Of a stretch of 64,000 bases of DNA, positions 16,850 to 26,337 are shown one piece after another. The DNA comes from JBEKHT01 sp050012135 (GTDB lineage: Bacteria > Chloroflexota > Anaerolineae > Anaerolineales > RBG-16-64-43). Under the pieces are notes generated by a model. The model was given only the letters and a program-made list of their open reading frames with translations. It ran no database searches and was not told the DNA's origin. Within the stretch, counting starts at the first letter, position 1. Each line of letters starts with the position of its first letter. The stretch covers positions 61,660-125,659 of the forward strand of contig JBEKHT010000003.1 in NCBI GenBank assembly GCA_050012135.1. Reading direction: 5' to 3'. The translations under genes were made by a program, and so were the position numbers.

Positions 16850-18354
16850 GCGAATACCTTCTTCAATTGGCGAACATTTCAAAGCGCTTCGGAGGGGTAG
16901 AGGTGCTGCATCAGGTGTCATTTGCACTGCGTCCCGGCGAGGTGCATGCACTGTTGGGCGAGAACGGCGCGGGGAAATCTACCCTGATCAAGGTGATCAC
17001 CGGCGTCCACCAACCCGATGGTGGAGAAATCTATCTGAATGACAAACGCGTTCATTTCAACGACCCGCTCCAATCGCGCCAGGCAGGAATCGCGGCAATT
17101 TACCAGGAGCTCAGCCTTTGTCTGGATCTGAATGTTGCGGAAAACATATTCCTCGGGCGACAACCGACCGCTGTCGGAGGTCGTATTGATTGGCGCAAGC
17201 TTTACAGCGAGGCGGATCGCCTGCTCACATCGCTGGGGGTGCATCTCGACTTGAGGACAAGAGTGCGCAACCTGAGCATCGCCCAAATGCAAAGCGTTGA
17301 AATTGCACGCGCCTTTTCCTTGAATGCGCGCATTCTAATTATGGATGAACCCACTTCATCCCTTACACTCAACGAAGTTGCGGAATTATTCGGATTGGTG
17401 CGCCGTCTCCGCGACGAGGGGTCAGCGATAATTTTCATTTCTCACCGCCTTGAAGAGCTGTTCGAAGTGGCCGACCGCGTCACCGTCTTGAGGGATGGTT
17501 CCTGCGTCGACACCCGCCTGGTTAAGGATGTGAACCGCGACGAGTTAGTCCGTCTAATGGTAGGTCGCAGCATTTCCAACTTTTTCCCCAAGCAGGAAGT
17601 CCAACCCGGAGAAATTGCACTCAAGGTGGAGAATCTGACCCATACCGGTATATTTGAAGATATCAGCTTTGAATTGCGCAAGGGAGAAATATTGGGCATG
17701 GCGGGGCTGGTCGGCGCGGGACGCACGGACGTGGCGCGCGCGATTTTCGGCGTGGTACCGCCAACCAGTGGCACGATCCAGGTTGAGGGTCGCCAGGTGG
17801 AGATTGCATCGCCTCAGCAGGCCATCAGCCTCGGGCTGGCGTACGTCCCGGAAGATCGCCTGATCCATGGCTTGATCCCGGCCATGAATATCACCTCCAA
17901 TATCAGCCTTCCGATTCTAGAGGAATATGCGCGTCGGGGCTGGCTGCAAGCAAAAGCCGAGCGCTCGGCTGCCTTCACTGCTGCTCGGCAAATGGAGGTG
18001 CGTGCGAACACGATTTGGCAGATCGCCCGGACCCTTTCGGGCGGAAACCAACAGAAGGTGGTATTGGCAAAATGGCTTTCCACCAAGCCGCGCATTCTCA
18101 TCCTCGACGAACCAACGCGCGGCATCGATGTCGGCACGAAAGCCGCGGTGCACGCCTTGATGAGTAAGTTGGCCGCAGAAGGGATAGCCATCTTGATGAT
18201 TTCATCCGAACTGCCCGAAGTGCTGGGGATGAGTGATCGCATTCTTGTGATGCATGAAGGTCAGATGACCGGGCACTTTACTCGTGCCGAAGCCACCCAA
18301 GAGAAAATCATCTTTGCCGCCACGCAGGACGTGACAACAGGAACGGTGCTGTGA
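16846..18354 (+). CDS. Sugar ABC importer, dual ATPase subunit (RbsA/RhaT type)
   Basis: 502-residue peripheral membrane ATPase energising uptake of a monosaccharide, here probably L-rhamnose. Two ABC domains are fused in tandem. The first has Walker A GENGAGKSTLIK, a degenerate signature (LSIAQMQSVEIARAF) and Walker B ILIMDEPTSSL. The second has a degenerate Walker A (GLVGAGRTDVARAIFG), signature LSGGNQQKVVLAKWL and Walker B ILILDEPTRGID. This asymmetry is typical of the carbohydrate-uptake CUT2 family. Start overlaps the upstream regulator and the stop overlaps the next gene, so the set is tightly coupled. Confidence 0.93.
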   Translation: MSEYLLQLANISKRFGGVEVLHQVSFALRPGEVHALLGENGAGKSTLIKVITGVHQPDGGEIYLNDKRVHFNDPLQSRQAGIAAIYQELSLCLDLNVAENIFLGRQPTAVGGRIDWRKLYSEADRLLTSLGVHLDLRTRVRNLSIAQMQSVEIARAFSLNARILIMDEPTSSLTLNEVAELFGLVRRLRDEGSAIIFISHRLEELFEVADRVTVLRDGSCVDTRLVKDVNRDELVRLMVGRSISNFFPKQEVQPGEIALKVENLTHTGIFEDISFELRKGEILGMAGLVGAGRTDVARAIFGVVPPTSGTIQVEGRQVEIASPQQAISLGLAYVPEDRLIHGLIPAMNITSNISLPILEEYARRGWLQAKAERSAAFTAARQMEVRANTIWQIARTLSGGNQQKVVLAKWLSTKPRILILDEPTRGIDVGTKAAVHALMSKLAAEGIAILMISSELPEVLGMSDRILVMHEGQMTGHFTRAEATQEKIIFAATQDVTTGTVL

Positions 18355-19352
18355 CTGTAGAGAATCCCCCTGTTGCCCGTTCGAATCTGCTCTGGACGCT
18401 GACCCGTTGGCGCGAGGCCGGGATCATCATTTTTATACTGATCCTTGCCACTGTGGTAAGCCTGCGTGCCTCTGATTTCTTGACCCTCGGGAATTTTAGA
18501 GACATCCTGCTGGATATCTCCATCCTGACAATCGTGGCGCTAGCGCAAACGATGGTCATTCTCACCCATGGCATTGACCTGTCGGTTGGCTCAGGCATCG
18601 GACTGGTCGCCATGATGGTGGCCTATACGATCAAGGCCAATCCGAACATTCCCCTGGTAGTGGTCGTGTTGCTCGGCATGGCGCTCGGCGCCGTGCTGGG
18701 GATTTTCAACGGTCTGATTATCACCCTTGGAAAAGTACCTCCCATCATCGCAACCCTCGGCACAATGAGTATCTATCGAGGGATGGTCTTCTTATATAGC
18801 GAGGGATACTGGATTCCCCCCTACCAATTACCGAATAGCTTCAAATTGCTGGCCAAAGGGACGCCGCTGGGCATTCCCAACATAATCATTATTGCAGTCA
18901 TCGTCGCTATCCTGGTTTACTATTTCTTGAACTATACCCGCACCGGGCGCGACATTTACGCCGTTGGCAGTAACCCGGTTGCCGCCCAATACACGGGGAT
19001 ACGCACCGAACGGATCATCTTCCTGGTCTATGTGCTCAGTGGAATTGCTGTTGGACTGGCCGGCGTGCTCTGGGCGTCCCGATTTGAATCCTCTCAAACC
19101 AACACGGCCCTTGGCTTCGAGCTTCAAACGATAGCCGCTTCTATCGTGGGAGGTGTGAGCATCAGCGGTGGCGTCGGAACCGTGCCAGGGGCGCTCTTGG
19201 GAGCACTCCTGCTGGGAATGATTAACAACGCGGTCACCCTGGTACGAATTTCTCCATTCTGGGAGCAAGCCGCTCAGGGGTTGCTCATCCTGATGGCGGT
19301 TGTATCGGATAACCTGATCATGCGCGGGATGCAGAGGAATAGACCCAAGTGA
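18351..19352 (+). CDS. CUT2 sugar ABC permease 1 (RbsC-like)
   Basis: 333-residue inner-membrane permease of the BPD_transp_2 family. Many hydrophobic segments are visible, with the family hallmark LTHGIDLSVGSGIGLVAMM near residues 75-95 and SIVGGVSISGGVGTVPGALLG near the C-terminus. Start GTG 18351 overlaps the ATPase stop; end overlaps the next permease (GTGA). Two different permease genes with one ATPase is the arrangement of E. coli rhaP/rhaQ. Substrate assigned from the downstream rhaM and rhaB. Confidence 0.92.
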   Translation: MTVENPPVARSNLLWTLTRWREAGIIIFILILATVVSLRASDFLTLGNFRDILLDISILTIVALAQTMVILTHGIDLSVGSGIGLVAMMVAYTIKANPNIPLVVVVLLGMALGAVLGIFNGLIITLGKVPPIIATLGTMSIYRGMVFLYSEGYWIPPYQLPNSFKLLAKGTPLGIPNIIIIAVIVAILVYYFLNYTRTGRDIYAVGSNPVAAQYTGIRTERIIFLVYVLSGIAVGLAGVLWASRFESSQTNTALGFELQTIAASIVGGVSISGGVGTVPGALLGALLLGMINNAVTLVRISPFWEQAAQGLLILMAVVSDNLIMRGMQRNRPK

Positions 19353-20482
19353 AAGAGTCGTCAGTCCAATCTGCTGTCGGACCTCAGTCGGTCAATCTAA
19401 TTAGCGCAACCGCGCCTCGGAAATCTTTCCTGGCTCGTTTCCAGCGCTGGGAATGGATGTTGGTAGCGCTGATCGTGGTTGGGATTGTGATCAACAGTCG
19501 ACTGACCCCTTATTTCCTGAATGCCCAAAACCTGTCGCGCACTTCGGCGGACTTCATGGAGCTGGGCTTGATGATGCTGCCGATGGTATTCATTATCATC
19601 ACCGGTAATATCGACCTTTCGGTGGCGTCCAATCTTGGGATGTGCGCCTCGTTCATGGCCGTGTTATGGAACCTGCATGTAGACATCTGGATCGCAGCTC
19701 CCCTGGCCCTGGCGCTGGGCACGCTTGGCGGCTTGCTCAACGGTTTTCTCGTCGCACGGGTGAAACTACCCGCGCTGGTGGCAACCCTCGGGACATATGC
19801 TTTTTTTCGAGGTGTGGCGTATGTTTTGCTGGGTGACCAGGCTGGCCGCGGCTACCCGCCCGCGTTTACCTACCTTGGACAGGGAAAACTTCCCGGCACC
19901 CTCATCCCATTTTCCGTGTTCCTATTCGTTGTCCTGGCGGTGATATTTGGCCTGGTATTGCACCGAACCACATTCGGGCGATATCTATTTGCGATCGGGA
20001 ACAACGAGAACGCTTGTATCTATGCGGGCGTGCCAGTGGTGCGCGTCAAATTGATCATCTTTACCATATCGGGATTCATGTCTGCCCTGGCAGGTATGGT
20101 TTTGGCGGCTCGCTTTGGCAGTACTCGCCCGGATATCGGAACTGGGATGGAGCTTTCAGTGATCACGGCGGCCGTACTCGGCGGTGTGGACATCCTGGGC
20201 GGCAGTGGAACAATGCCGGGTGCAGTCCTGGCGCTGGTGTTGATTGGCCTAGTGCGCTTCGGCATGGGGCTCAAGAACATTGAAGACCAGGTACAGAGTA
20301 TTGCCATCGGCTCGTTGCTCATCTTATCGATCTTGCTCGCATCGGCGGCTCGTACAATTTCCGCAGGTGGGATAAAGCCGAGTAGGCAAACGATTATCCT
20401 TGCGATCGTTTTTGTCGTTATTTTTGCCGCCTTTTTCTTTTTCTTTTACTGGTCGCGCGCGCCTGTGCTTGCGGCTTTGTAA
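19349..20482 (+). CDS. CUT2 sugar ABC permease 2 (RbsC-like)
   Basis: 377-residue partner permease. Core motif ITGNIDLSVASNLGMCASFM, the NGFLVARVKLPALVATLGT segment and VLGGVDILGGSGTMPGAVLAL mark the same BPD_transp_2 family. It is longer than permease 1, with an extra hydrophobic C-terminal segment (about residues 345-372) absent from many homologues. GTG start overlaps permease 1. It probably forms a heterodimeric channel with permease 1. Confidence 0.9.
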   Translation: MKESSVQSAVGPQSVNLISATAPRKSFLARFQRWEWMLVALIVVGIVINSRLTPYFLNAQNLSRTSADFMELGLMMLPMVFIIITGNIDLSVASNLGMCASFMAVLWNLHVDIWIAAPLALALGTLGGLLNGFLVARVKLPALVATLGTYAFFRGVAYVLLGDQAGRGYPPAFTYLGQGKLPGTLIPFSVFLFVVLAVIFGLVLHRTTFGRYLFAIGNNENACIYAGVPVVRVKLIIFTISGFMSALAGMVLAARFGSTRPDIGTGMELSVITAAVLGGVDILGGSGTMPGAVLALVLIGLVRFGMGLKNIEDQVQSIAIGSLLILSILLASAARTISAGGIKPSRQTIILAIVFVVIFAAFFFFFYWSRAPVLAAL

Positions 20483-20557
20483 CCAGGCGCGATCATCCCT
20501 GGCAAGTTACAACAGGTGCGTACCTGTTGGCTTGAAAAGTTCCTTGAAGGAGGAAGC

Positions 20558-21601
20558 ATGAAGCGCAACTCGTCTTTCGTTATCTTGGCGACAGCCGTAA
20601 TGCTGGGCATGGTGTTGAGTGCCTGCGCCCCGGCTGCCACACCCACCGCGGCCCCAGCAGCGACTCAGGCGCCTGCCAAGGCCGCCATGACCTATGTACT
20701 GGTGCCTAAAAACCTGGGCAACCCCTACTTCGACGCCGCCAATAAGGGTGCGCAATTGGCTGCCGGGGAACTGGGCGTGACTGTTCTCTACCAGGGTTCA
20801 ACGACCGCTGATGCCACGGCGCAGATCACCCTGCTTGACTCTCTCATCGCCCAGAAGGTCAGCGGCCTGGCGATTTCGGCGAACGATGCGGATGCCCTGG
20901 TCCCGAGCGGCAAGGCCGCGATAGCTGCCGGTATTCCGGTTGTGACCTGGGACTCGAATATTTCCACGGGCGGTACACAGGTCTTCGTCAACCAGGCTAC
21001 TACGCAGGGAATTGGCGATGTGAACGTCAAGATGGCCCTTGACCTGACCGGCCCCAGTGGAGGCGAAATCGCCATCCTCAGCGCCACGGCCCAGGCCCCG
21101 AACCAGAATGCCTGGATCGCGGTCATGAAGACCGACCTGGCGTCGTCTACTTACTCCATGCTCAAACTCGACACCATCGTCTATGGAAATGACGACGACA
21201 CCACCAGCTACAACCAGGCCCTGGCTCTGATGAAGACATATCCTAGCCTGAAGGTCATCGTCGCACCCACCTCCGTTGGCATCGCGGCGGCTGGCCGAGC
21301 GGTCAAGGATCAAAACATGATCAGCAAGGTGTTCGTCACCGGCCTGGGCACCCCCAACTCGCTGCGCGACTATGTCAAGGGCGGCATCATCCCCGAATTC
21401 GCACTTTGGGATGTGCCGAACCTCGGCTATCTGACCATCTACACGCTCAATGCGATCGCCACGGGTCAGATTAAGGGCCAGCCTGGCGATACCTTCACGG
21501 CCGGCAAGCTCGGCAGTTATACGGTTCAGTCGGATGGTACGGTGCTGCTTGGCCCTCCGACGATCTTCAACAAGGACAACATCGATAACTACAACTACTA
21601 A
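20558..21601 (+). CDS. Sugar-binding lipoprotein of the rhamnose importer (RhaS-like)
   Basis: 347-residue periplasmic-binding-protein-family receptor. The start ATG 20558 has an ideal GAAGGAGG site. The signal peptide ends in lipobox VLSAC (Cys about residue 22), followed by an Ala/Pro/Thr-rich linker and then a type I sugar-binding fold starting YVLVPKNLGNPYFDAANKG, with LLDSLIAQKVSGLAISAND and VTWDSNISTGGTQVFVNQ typical of the RhaS/AI-2 (LsrB-like) group. It would be lipid-anchored outside the membrane and deliver ligand to the two permeases. Rhamnose specificity is inferred from RhaM and RhaB encoded immediately downstream. Confidence 0.9.
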   Translation: MKRNSSFVILATAVMLGMVLSACAPAATPTAAPAATQAPAKAAMTYVLVPKNLGNPYFDAANKGAQLAAGELGVTVLYQGSTTADATAQITLLDSLIAQKVSGLAISANDADALVPSGKAAIAAGIPVVTWDSNISTGGTQVFVNQATTQGIGDVNVKMALDLTGPSGGEIAILSATAQAPNQNAWIAVMKTDLASSTYSMLKLDTIVYGNDDDTTSYNQALALMKTYPSLKVIVAPTSVGIAAAGRAVKDQNMISKVFVTGLGTPNSLRDYVKGGIIPEFALWDVPNLGYLTIYTLNAIATGQIKGQPGDTFTAGKLGSYTVQSDGTVLLGPPTIFNKDNIDNYNY

Positions 21602-21637
21602 ACCTCCGGCCTTCCAGATCTAAGCATGTTTGGGCTG

Positions 21638-21679
21638 TCACTTCGGCGGTCGGATGGGTTTTCCTGACCGCCGAAGTGA
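21638..21679. terminator. Perfect 14-bp hairpin after the binding-protein gene
   Basis: TCACTTCGGCGGTC (21638-21651) and GACCGCCGAAGTGA (21666-21679) are exact complements around a 14-base loop. No T run follows. It may partially terminate transcription or protect the upstream mRNA, giving more binding protein than enzymes downstream, as is common in sugar importer operons. Confidence 0.6.
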
Positions 21680-21709
21680 TAGATCGATCTATCATATGGA
21701 ATAGTTGCC

Positions 21710-22033
21710 ATGAAGCGGATCGGCTTCTTGCTGAAAGTCAAGAAAGAAAAACTGGAAGATTACAAAAAACACCACCAGAACGTCTGGCCTGAAATGTTGG
21801 AAGCTTTACGCCAGGCTGGCTGGCATAACTATTCAATATTCGTCCGTGAAGATGGATTGCTTTTTGGCTATTTTGAAACCGAGCACAGCCTCCAGGCGGC
21901 CCAGGCAAAAATGGCTGCCCAAGAAGTCAATACGCGCTGGCAGACATTCATGGCCCCTTATTTTGACTCGCCGGATAACGCCCGCCCGGATGAGATGTTC
22001 TTGGAGCTCAATGAGATCTTCCATCTGGATTGA
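21710..22033 (+). CDS. rhaM: L-rhamnose mutarotase
   Basis: 107-residue cytosolic enzyme interconverting alpha and beta anomers of L-rhamnose. Its size and sequence fit the RhaM/YiiL family: MKRIGFLLKVKKEKLEDYKK, the HHQNVWPEMLEALRQAGWHNYS region with the conserved His and Trp, LFGYFETE and WQTFMAPYFD. It is encoded between the importer and rhamnulokinase, 108 bases after the binding protein and separated from it by a hairpin. This small gene is the best single indicator that the operon handles rhamnose. Confidence 0.93.
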   Translation: MKRIGFLLKVKKEKLEDYKKHHQNVWPEMLEALRQAGWHNYSIFVREDGLLFGYFETEHSLQAAQAKMAAQEVNTRWQTFMAPYFDSPDNARPDEMFLELNEIFHLD

Positions 22034-22054
22034 TTCCAGAATAGGCTGAGCCAT

Positions 22055-23536
22055 ATGGGGAGTACGCACAACTACCTGGCGATTGACCTGGGCGCTGAAA
22101 GCGGCCGAGTGATCCTCGGAACTCTGGTGGAAGACCATCTGTCGCTGATGGAAGCTCATCGTTTTGCGAATATTCCCGTGCGCCTTCCCGACGGGCTTCA
22201 CTGGGACGTCCTACGCCTGTGGTCGGAGATCAAGTCCGGCATATCCGCCGCGGTGTCGAAATATGGTAAGCCATTGGACGCAATCGGGTTGGACACCTGG
22301 GGAGTTGACTTTGCCCTGCTGGATCGGGAGGGTGCTCTGCTCGCCAATCCATTTCACTATCGTGACAGCCGAACCGACGGCATGTATGCGGAAGCGTTTC
22401 GGCGCATGACACGTGAAACCATCTTCGAAAACACCGGCATTCAGTTCATGCAATTCAACACTCTATACCAGCTGCTGGCGATGGTCGTGGAAAAATCGCC
22501 GCTGCTTGAAGTAGCCCAAACGCTATTAACCATTCCGGACCTCTATAACTATTGGTTAACCGGGAAGATTACCTGCGAGTTCACCACCGCAACTACCACG
22601 CAATGCTTCGACCCGCATAGGCGCGATTGGGCCCACCTTGTACTCAGAGCGTTAGGCATCCCGGAACATCTCTTCCAGCCCGTGATCGAACCAGGTACGG
22701 TGATCGACGGCCTGGATCTCGATGTCGCGAATGAGCTCGGAGCCTCACGGATTCCGGTGGTTGCTCCTGCTTGCCATGACACCGGTTCGGCCGTTGTGGC
22801 CATTCCGGCAGAGGGAAGAAACTTTGCCTGGATCAGCTCCGGCACGTGGTCGATCCTAGGTGTCGAGGTCGACCAACCAGTGGTCACTGAGCAGACCCTC
22901 AAGGACAACTTCACCAACGAGGGCGGTGTCTTTGGAAAGTGGCGATTGTCCAAGAACGTTATGGGGTTGTGGCTCCTGCAGGAATGCCGCCGCGCGTGGG
23001 TGCGCCAGGGTGAGGAACTTTCTTATGACGAGATTACCCGCATGGCTTCGGAGGCCAGACCCTTCCAGTCAATTATCGATCCGGACTTCGGTGGATTCCT
23101 GCATCCAGACGACATGCCGGATCAGATCCGACAGTATTGCATCAGTACCGGCCAACCCGTTCCTCAAGACAAAGGCGAACTCATCCGTTCCGCGCTGGAA
23201 AGCATCGCCCTTAAGTACCGTTGGGTGCTGGAACGATTGGATGAGATCACCGGCACGCGCTTTGAGCTATTACATATTATCGGCGGAGGAACCCAGAATC
23301 GCCTGTTGAATCAATTCACCGCGGATGCCACCCAGTGCAATTGTCTCGCCGGACCGGTGGAAGCGACTGCCCTGGGCAATGTGTTAATGCAGGGGATTGC
23401 GCTGGGGCACATCGAGTCTTTAGAACGCGCCCGGAATCTGGTACGCACATCTTTCCCACCTTCAGTTTACCTACCAGGCAAATCGAAGGAATGGGATCAA
23501 GCCTATGTGCGGCTGCTGGAAGTGATCAGCAGATGA
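22055..23536 (+). CDS. rhaB: Rhamnulokinase
   Basis: 493-residue FGGY-family kinase phosphorylating L-rhamnulose at O1 with ATP. N-terminal ATP-fold motif YLAIDLGAESGRVILG, then IGLDTWGVDFALLD, NPFHYRDSRT, TGIQFMQFNTLYQLLAM and the second-domain signature ISSGTWSILGVE and IGGGTQNRLLNQFTADAT, all characteristic of RhaB rather than other FGGY kinases. It begins 21 bases after rhaM. A second rhamnulokinase-like gene at 34.8 kb shares these motifs. Confidence 0.95.
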   Translation: MGSTHNYLAIDLGAESGRVILGTLVEDHLSLMEAHRFANIPVRLPDGLHWDVLRLWSEIKSGISAAVSKYGKPLDAIGLDTWGVDFALLDREGALLANPFHYRDSRTDGMYAEAFRRMTRETIFENTGIQFMQFNTLYQLLAMVVEKSPLLEVAQTLLTIPDLYNYWLTGKITCEFTTATTTQCFDPHRRDWAHLVLRALGIPEHLFQPVIEPGTVIDGLDLDVANELGASRIPVVAPACHDTGSAVVAIPAEGRNFAWISSGTWSILGVEVDQPVVTEQTLKDNFTNEGGVFGKWRLSKNVMGLWLLQECRRAWVRQGEELSYDEITRMASEARPFQSIIDPDFGGFLHPDDMPDQIRQYCISTGQPVPQDKGELIRSALESIALKYRWVLERLDEITGTRFELLHIIGGGTQNRLLNQFTADATQCNCLAGPVEATALGNVLMQGIALGHIESLERARNLVRTSFPPSVYLPGKSKEWDQAYVRLLEVISR

Positions 23537-23650
23537 CCGAGGCCTCGCATTCTGAGTTCGATTGGCCTGTGATATGGAGACAGAAGATGGTCAGCGCCCT
23601 AAAGATAGAATCAATGTGATGGGAATGATCTTGAATCAGGAGAGAATCAA

Positions 23651-24361
23651 GTGAAACTACTGGAAAACTACTCTGCTCAGGTCGAAAAACTTGTAGCGGT
23701 TTGTGGCAAACTGGCATCCGACCTTTATGTGACCAGCTGCGGGGGTAATTTGGCCTGGAAATTGGAAGAGAACTTGCTGCTGATTACGCCCACGAAAATG
23801 AACAAGGGGGACATCCTTCCGGAGGATTTGGTTTTCATCGACCTGGAGGGGAAGGTGGTCGAGGGGAGGCGCCGGCCTACGGGGGAAACACCCATGTATC
23901 TCAAGTTCTTCCACATGCGGAAAGACATCGTATCGATTATTCATTGTCATCCCCCCGCCGTTTGTGCGTTTGCAGTTTCCAAGGGGAAGAATTGGTTAAT
24001 GCGGCCCTTATATCCGGAAACAACCACAGAGGTCGGTCCGGTGCCAGTTGTGCCTTATGCGGAACCATTGACCGAAAAACTGGCGCGCAACTTTGAACCA
24101 TTCTTGCCCAAGTATGATAGTTTCTTGATGCAGAACCACGGTCTGGTGACGATGACCCGGGAAGGGATAAGAGAAACACTGCGGAACGTCGAATTACTGG
24201 AAATGAGCGCCCGCTCAATACTGCTGGCGATGCAGGCCGGAACGATCAACGAGCTTGACCGCGAGGCAGTCCGGGACCTCAGCAATACCATGCGAACGCG
24301 TGATTTGCCTTTGTTCGGCGCGCCTGGGGTGAACAAGTCATTGGAAGATCTGTACTTCTAG
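23651..24361 (+). CDS. Class II aldolase/adducin-family sugar-phosphate aldolase
   Basis: 236-residue zinc aldolase of the fuculose/rhamnulose-phosphate aldolase and ribulose-5-phosphate epimerase superfamily. Zinc-site His residues are His98 and His100 (IIHCHPPA) and His163 (MQNHGLVTM); the RPTGETPMYL segment holds the likely catalytic Glu, and SCGGNLAWK is the phosphate-binding loop. GTG start 23651 has AGGAGA ten bases upstream. Its place after rhaB suggests cleavage of rhamnulose-1-phosphate, but it is not RhaD-type; fuculose-phosphate aldolase or a tetronate-phosphate decarboxylase-like activity are alternatives. A frameshifted copy sits beside rhaD at 5.9 kb. Confidence 0.85.
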   Translation: MKLLENYSAQVEKLVAVCGKLASDLYVTSCGGNLAWKLEENLLLITPTKMNKGDILPEDLVFIDLEGKVVEGRRRPTGETPMYLKFFHMRKDIVSIIHCHPPAVCAFAVSKGKNWLMRPLYPETTTEVGPVPVVPYAEPLTEKLARNFEPFLPKYDSFLMQNHGLVTMTREGIRETLRNVELLEMSARSILLAMQAGTINELDREAVRDLSNTMRTRDLPLFGAPGVNKSLEDLYF

Positions 24362-24369
24362 CCAAGAAT

Positions 24370-24959
24370 GAGCGGTTGTGTCAGATCCTATGAACGACCA
24401 ACCAGGTTGCGAGAGCGGGCCGCTGCGCATATGCTTCCTCAAACATTGGCCAAGGAGAAAACCATGGCGTACTCTGGCCGAGTACGCCAGGACTTGGCTT
24501 GAGCGACCCGCAGGACAGACTATGGCGCAGAGCATATTCTGTACCTGCCCGTTGAGCTGGACGACAGAGATTCGAACCCAGGCATGCAGTCTGGGGTGGT
24601 CTAGCAGCTGGTCTAGAAAGGTCTTGAGCAGCTGAGCGGCCCGGCCATAACCTGCCCCGGCGGGCCAGGCCGGGGGGCCATTGCCTGCGCGGCGATCCAC
24701 GGGCTGATGGAAGCGGCCGTGAACATCACGCAGCAGCCACCGTGTCAGCCGGATCCAGCCAGAACACGTGAGCAGGTCCAGCGAGCGCCGCTTGTTGCGC
24801 CGCACAGGGGCTGGGCCGGCACGACGACCCAAGACAGGATCTCGCTCCTGAAGTCCGTCCGGCCTGTTCAACAGCCTTGTCAACGGCGTCCTCGAGTTCA
24901 TCCGAGCACATGTCCCCCTGAATTGTGCTGATCCTTACCTTGACTTCTACGGTCGCCAT
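24370..24959 (-). pseudogene. Decayed ISKra4-like transposase
   Basis: Leftward, an ATG at 24959 with a strong AAGGAGGG site starts MATVEVKVRISTIQGDMCSD, ELEDAVDKAVEQAGR, then frame shifts. The next recognisable piece is RRNKRRSLDLLTCSGWIRLT followed by RWLLRDVHGRF, resembling the zinc-ribbon N-terminal region of ISKra4-family transposases, although the Cys pairs are gone. The rest of the transposase is absent, and the left side runs into a 61-base repeat also found at 48.3 kb. Family assignment is from memory of the motif and moderately sure. Confidence 0.5.
24380..24440. repeat. 61-bp dispersed repeat, copy 1
   Basis: Shares GCGAGAGCGGGCCGCT exactly and GTCAGATCC at its left end with 48311-48371, and most other positions between. 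Probably an end of a mobile element, because the first copy adjoins a transposase remnant. Confidence 0.55.
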
Positions 24960-25065
24960 GCAGGCTCACCCTCCTTGCCCTTTCCGGTTATGCCCTCTGG
25001 GTGAGCTTACATCCTTCCCTGCTCCTGAGCTATTCCCTGGCGCATCCAGAACCCAAACACCCCCC

Positions 25066-25093
25066 TTGACCTACTCGAGAAATCGGTTACAAT
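25066..25093 (+). promoter_or_regulatory. Promoter of the LacI-led operon
   Basis: TTGACC (25066-25071), 16-base spacer, TACAAT (25088-25093), a strong sigma-70-type match. ATGTAAACGATATCAA (25097-25112) directly downstream resembles half of a LacI/GalR-type operator centred on CG, fitting autorepression by the encoded regulator. Confidence 0.6.
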
Positions 25094-25161
25094 GGCTATG
25101 TAAACGATATCAAGCCGCACCTCCCTTCTCCGCGTTTCTCCGCAATCTGACTTGAGGAATC

Positions 25162-26244
25162 GTGGACGTTCGTCGACCCACGATGAAGGATGTCGCCAGG
25201 CAGGCTGGCCTTTCGACGGCCACCGTATCTCGGGTGTTGAACGGTCATCCCAATGTGACCCCTGAGGTGCGAACCAGGGTCCTGGCGGTCATCGAAGACC
25301 TCAAGTACCGCCCGAGCCGCTTGGCCCGCGGCTTGCGCACCAAGATCACCCCGGTTATCGGCCTGATCATTTCCGACATTCAGAACTTCTTCTTCACCTC
25401 CGTGACGCGCGGTGTTGAAGATATTGCCTCGCGAAACGGCTATTCCCTGATCCTATGCAACACCGATGAGGACATCAATCGAGAGCGGGCATACCTCGAG
25501 GTCATGCACAGTGAGAACGTGGCAGGGATTATCCTCGCCTCAGCCTGCGAGACCGGCCATGATCCCAATCTGTACGGCGGTCAGATCCCGATCGTGGCGC
25601 TGGATCGGCTGATCACGGACGTTCCACTGGACCATGTGATGGGGGACAACGTCGGTGGCGCCAGGACGGCGGTGAAACACTTACTCTCCCTCGGTCATCA
25701 ACGCATCGGACTGATCACCAGCCATCAGCGCCTTACGACCGGACGCGAACGGCAAGAGGGGTATGAACAAGCTCTGGCGGAATCTGGCCTGCCGCTCGAT
25801 CCGGCCTTGATACGGCGAGCGGATTTCCGGCGTGTGGATGATAGCCGCCAGCAGGCGCTGGACTTGCTCGGCCTGCCCCATCCTCCAACTGCATTGTTCA
25901 CCGCCAACACCCTGGTCACTCTGGGAACCCTGACTGCCATTCGAGAACGGGGGCTCTGCATTCCTCAAGACATCGCACTTGTCGCATTCGACGACATCCC
26001 TTGGGGCTCACTGCTCAACCCACCGCTCACTGCAGTCCGTCAGCCCACCTATGAACTGGGGACGACAGCGGCCGAGATGCTCCTGGCAAGAATTGCCGAC
26101 CCACTTCGTCCTCCGACTTCCATTCGGCTGAAACTTCAGTTGCTGGTGCGCGAATCCTGCGGTGCTCGGGCGCGGCTGGCACCGGTTGGCGAGGCAGTTG
26201 CAGACGCGCCGGACGTGGCCCGAGTCGTTTCCGAAAGGAGGTGA
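25162..26244 (+). CDS. LacI-family transcriptional regulator
   Basis: 360-residue DNA-binding repressor. The N-terminal helix-turn-helix reads TMKDVARQAGLSTATVSRVL, followed by NGHPNVTPEVRTRVLAVIEDLKYRPS with the hinge helix, then a periplasmic-binding-protein-like sensor (PVIGLIISDIQNFFFTSVTR; VALDRLI; GHQRIGLIT; LVAFDDIPWGSLL). GTG 25162 preceded by GAGG is the likely start; ATG 25183 is inside the DNA-binding domain. The C-terminus carries about 25 extra residues beyond the usual fold. It is first gene of the 25-32 kb uptake and kinase operon and probably responds to the imported sugar. Confidence 0.92.
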   Translation: MDVRRPTMKDVARQAGLSTATVSRVLNGHPNVTPEVRTRVLAVIEDLKYRPSRLARGLRTKITPVIGLIISDIQNFFFTSVTRGVEDIASRNGYSLILCNTDEDINRERAYLEVMHSENVAGIILASACETGHDPNLYGGQIPIVALDRLITDVPLDHVMGDNVGGARTAVKHLLSLGHQRIGLITSHQRLTTGRERQEGYEQALAESGLPLDPALIRRADFRRVDDSRQQALDLLGLPHPPTALFTANTLVTLGTLTAIRERGLCIPQDIALVAFDDIPWGSLLNPPLTAVRQPTYELGTTAAEMLLARIADPLRPPTSIRLKLQLLVRESCGARARLAPVGEAVADAPDVARVVSERR

Positions 26245-26337
26245 CCCTCTGACCCGATGACCGAGGCTTCGCTTTGACTCACGCAGCTTGTCTGTATGTG
26301 CCGATCCTTTTCACCACTTGGCAAAGGAGGTAGGAGA

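Noticed and set aside
24566..24582. GGTTCGAATCT on the minus strand resembling a tRNA T-loop
   Set aside because: The flanking bases cannot form the T stem and no cloverleaf could be drawn; part of the transposase remnant.
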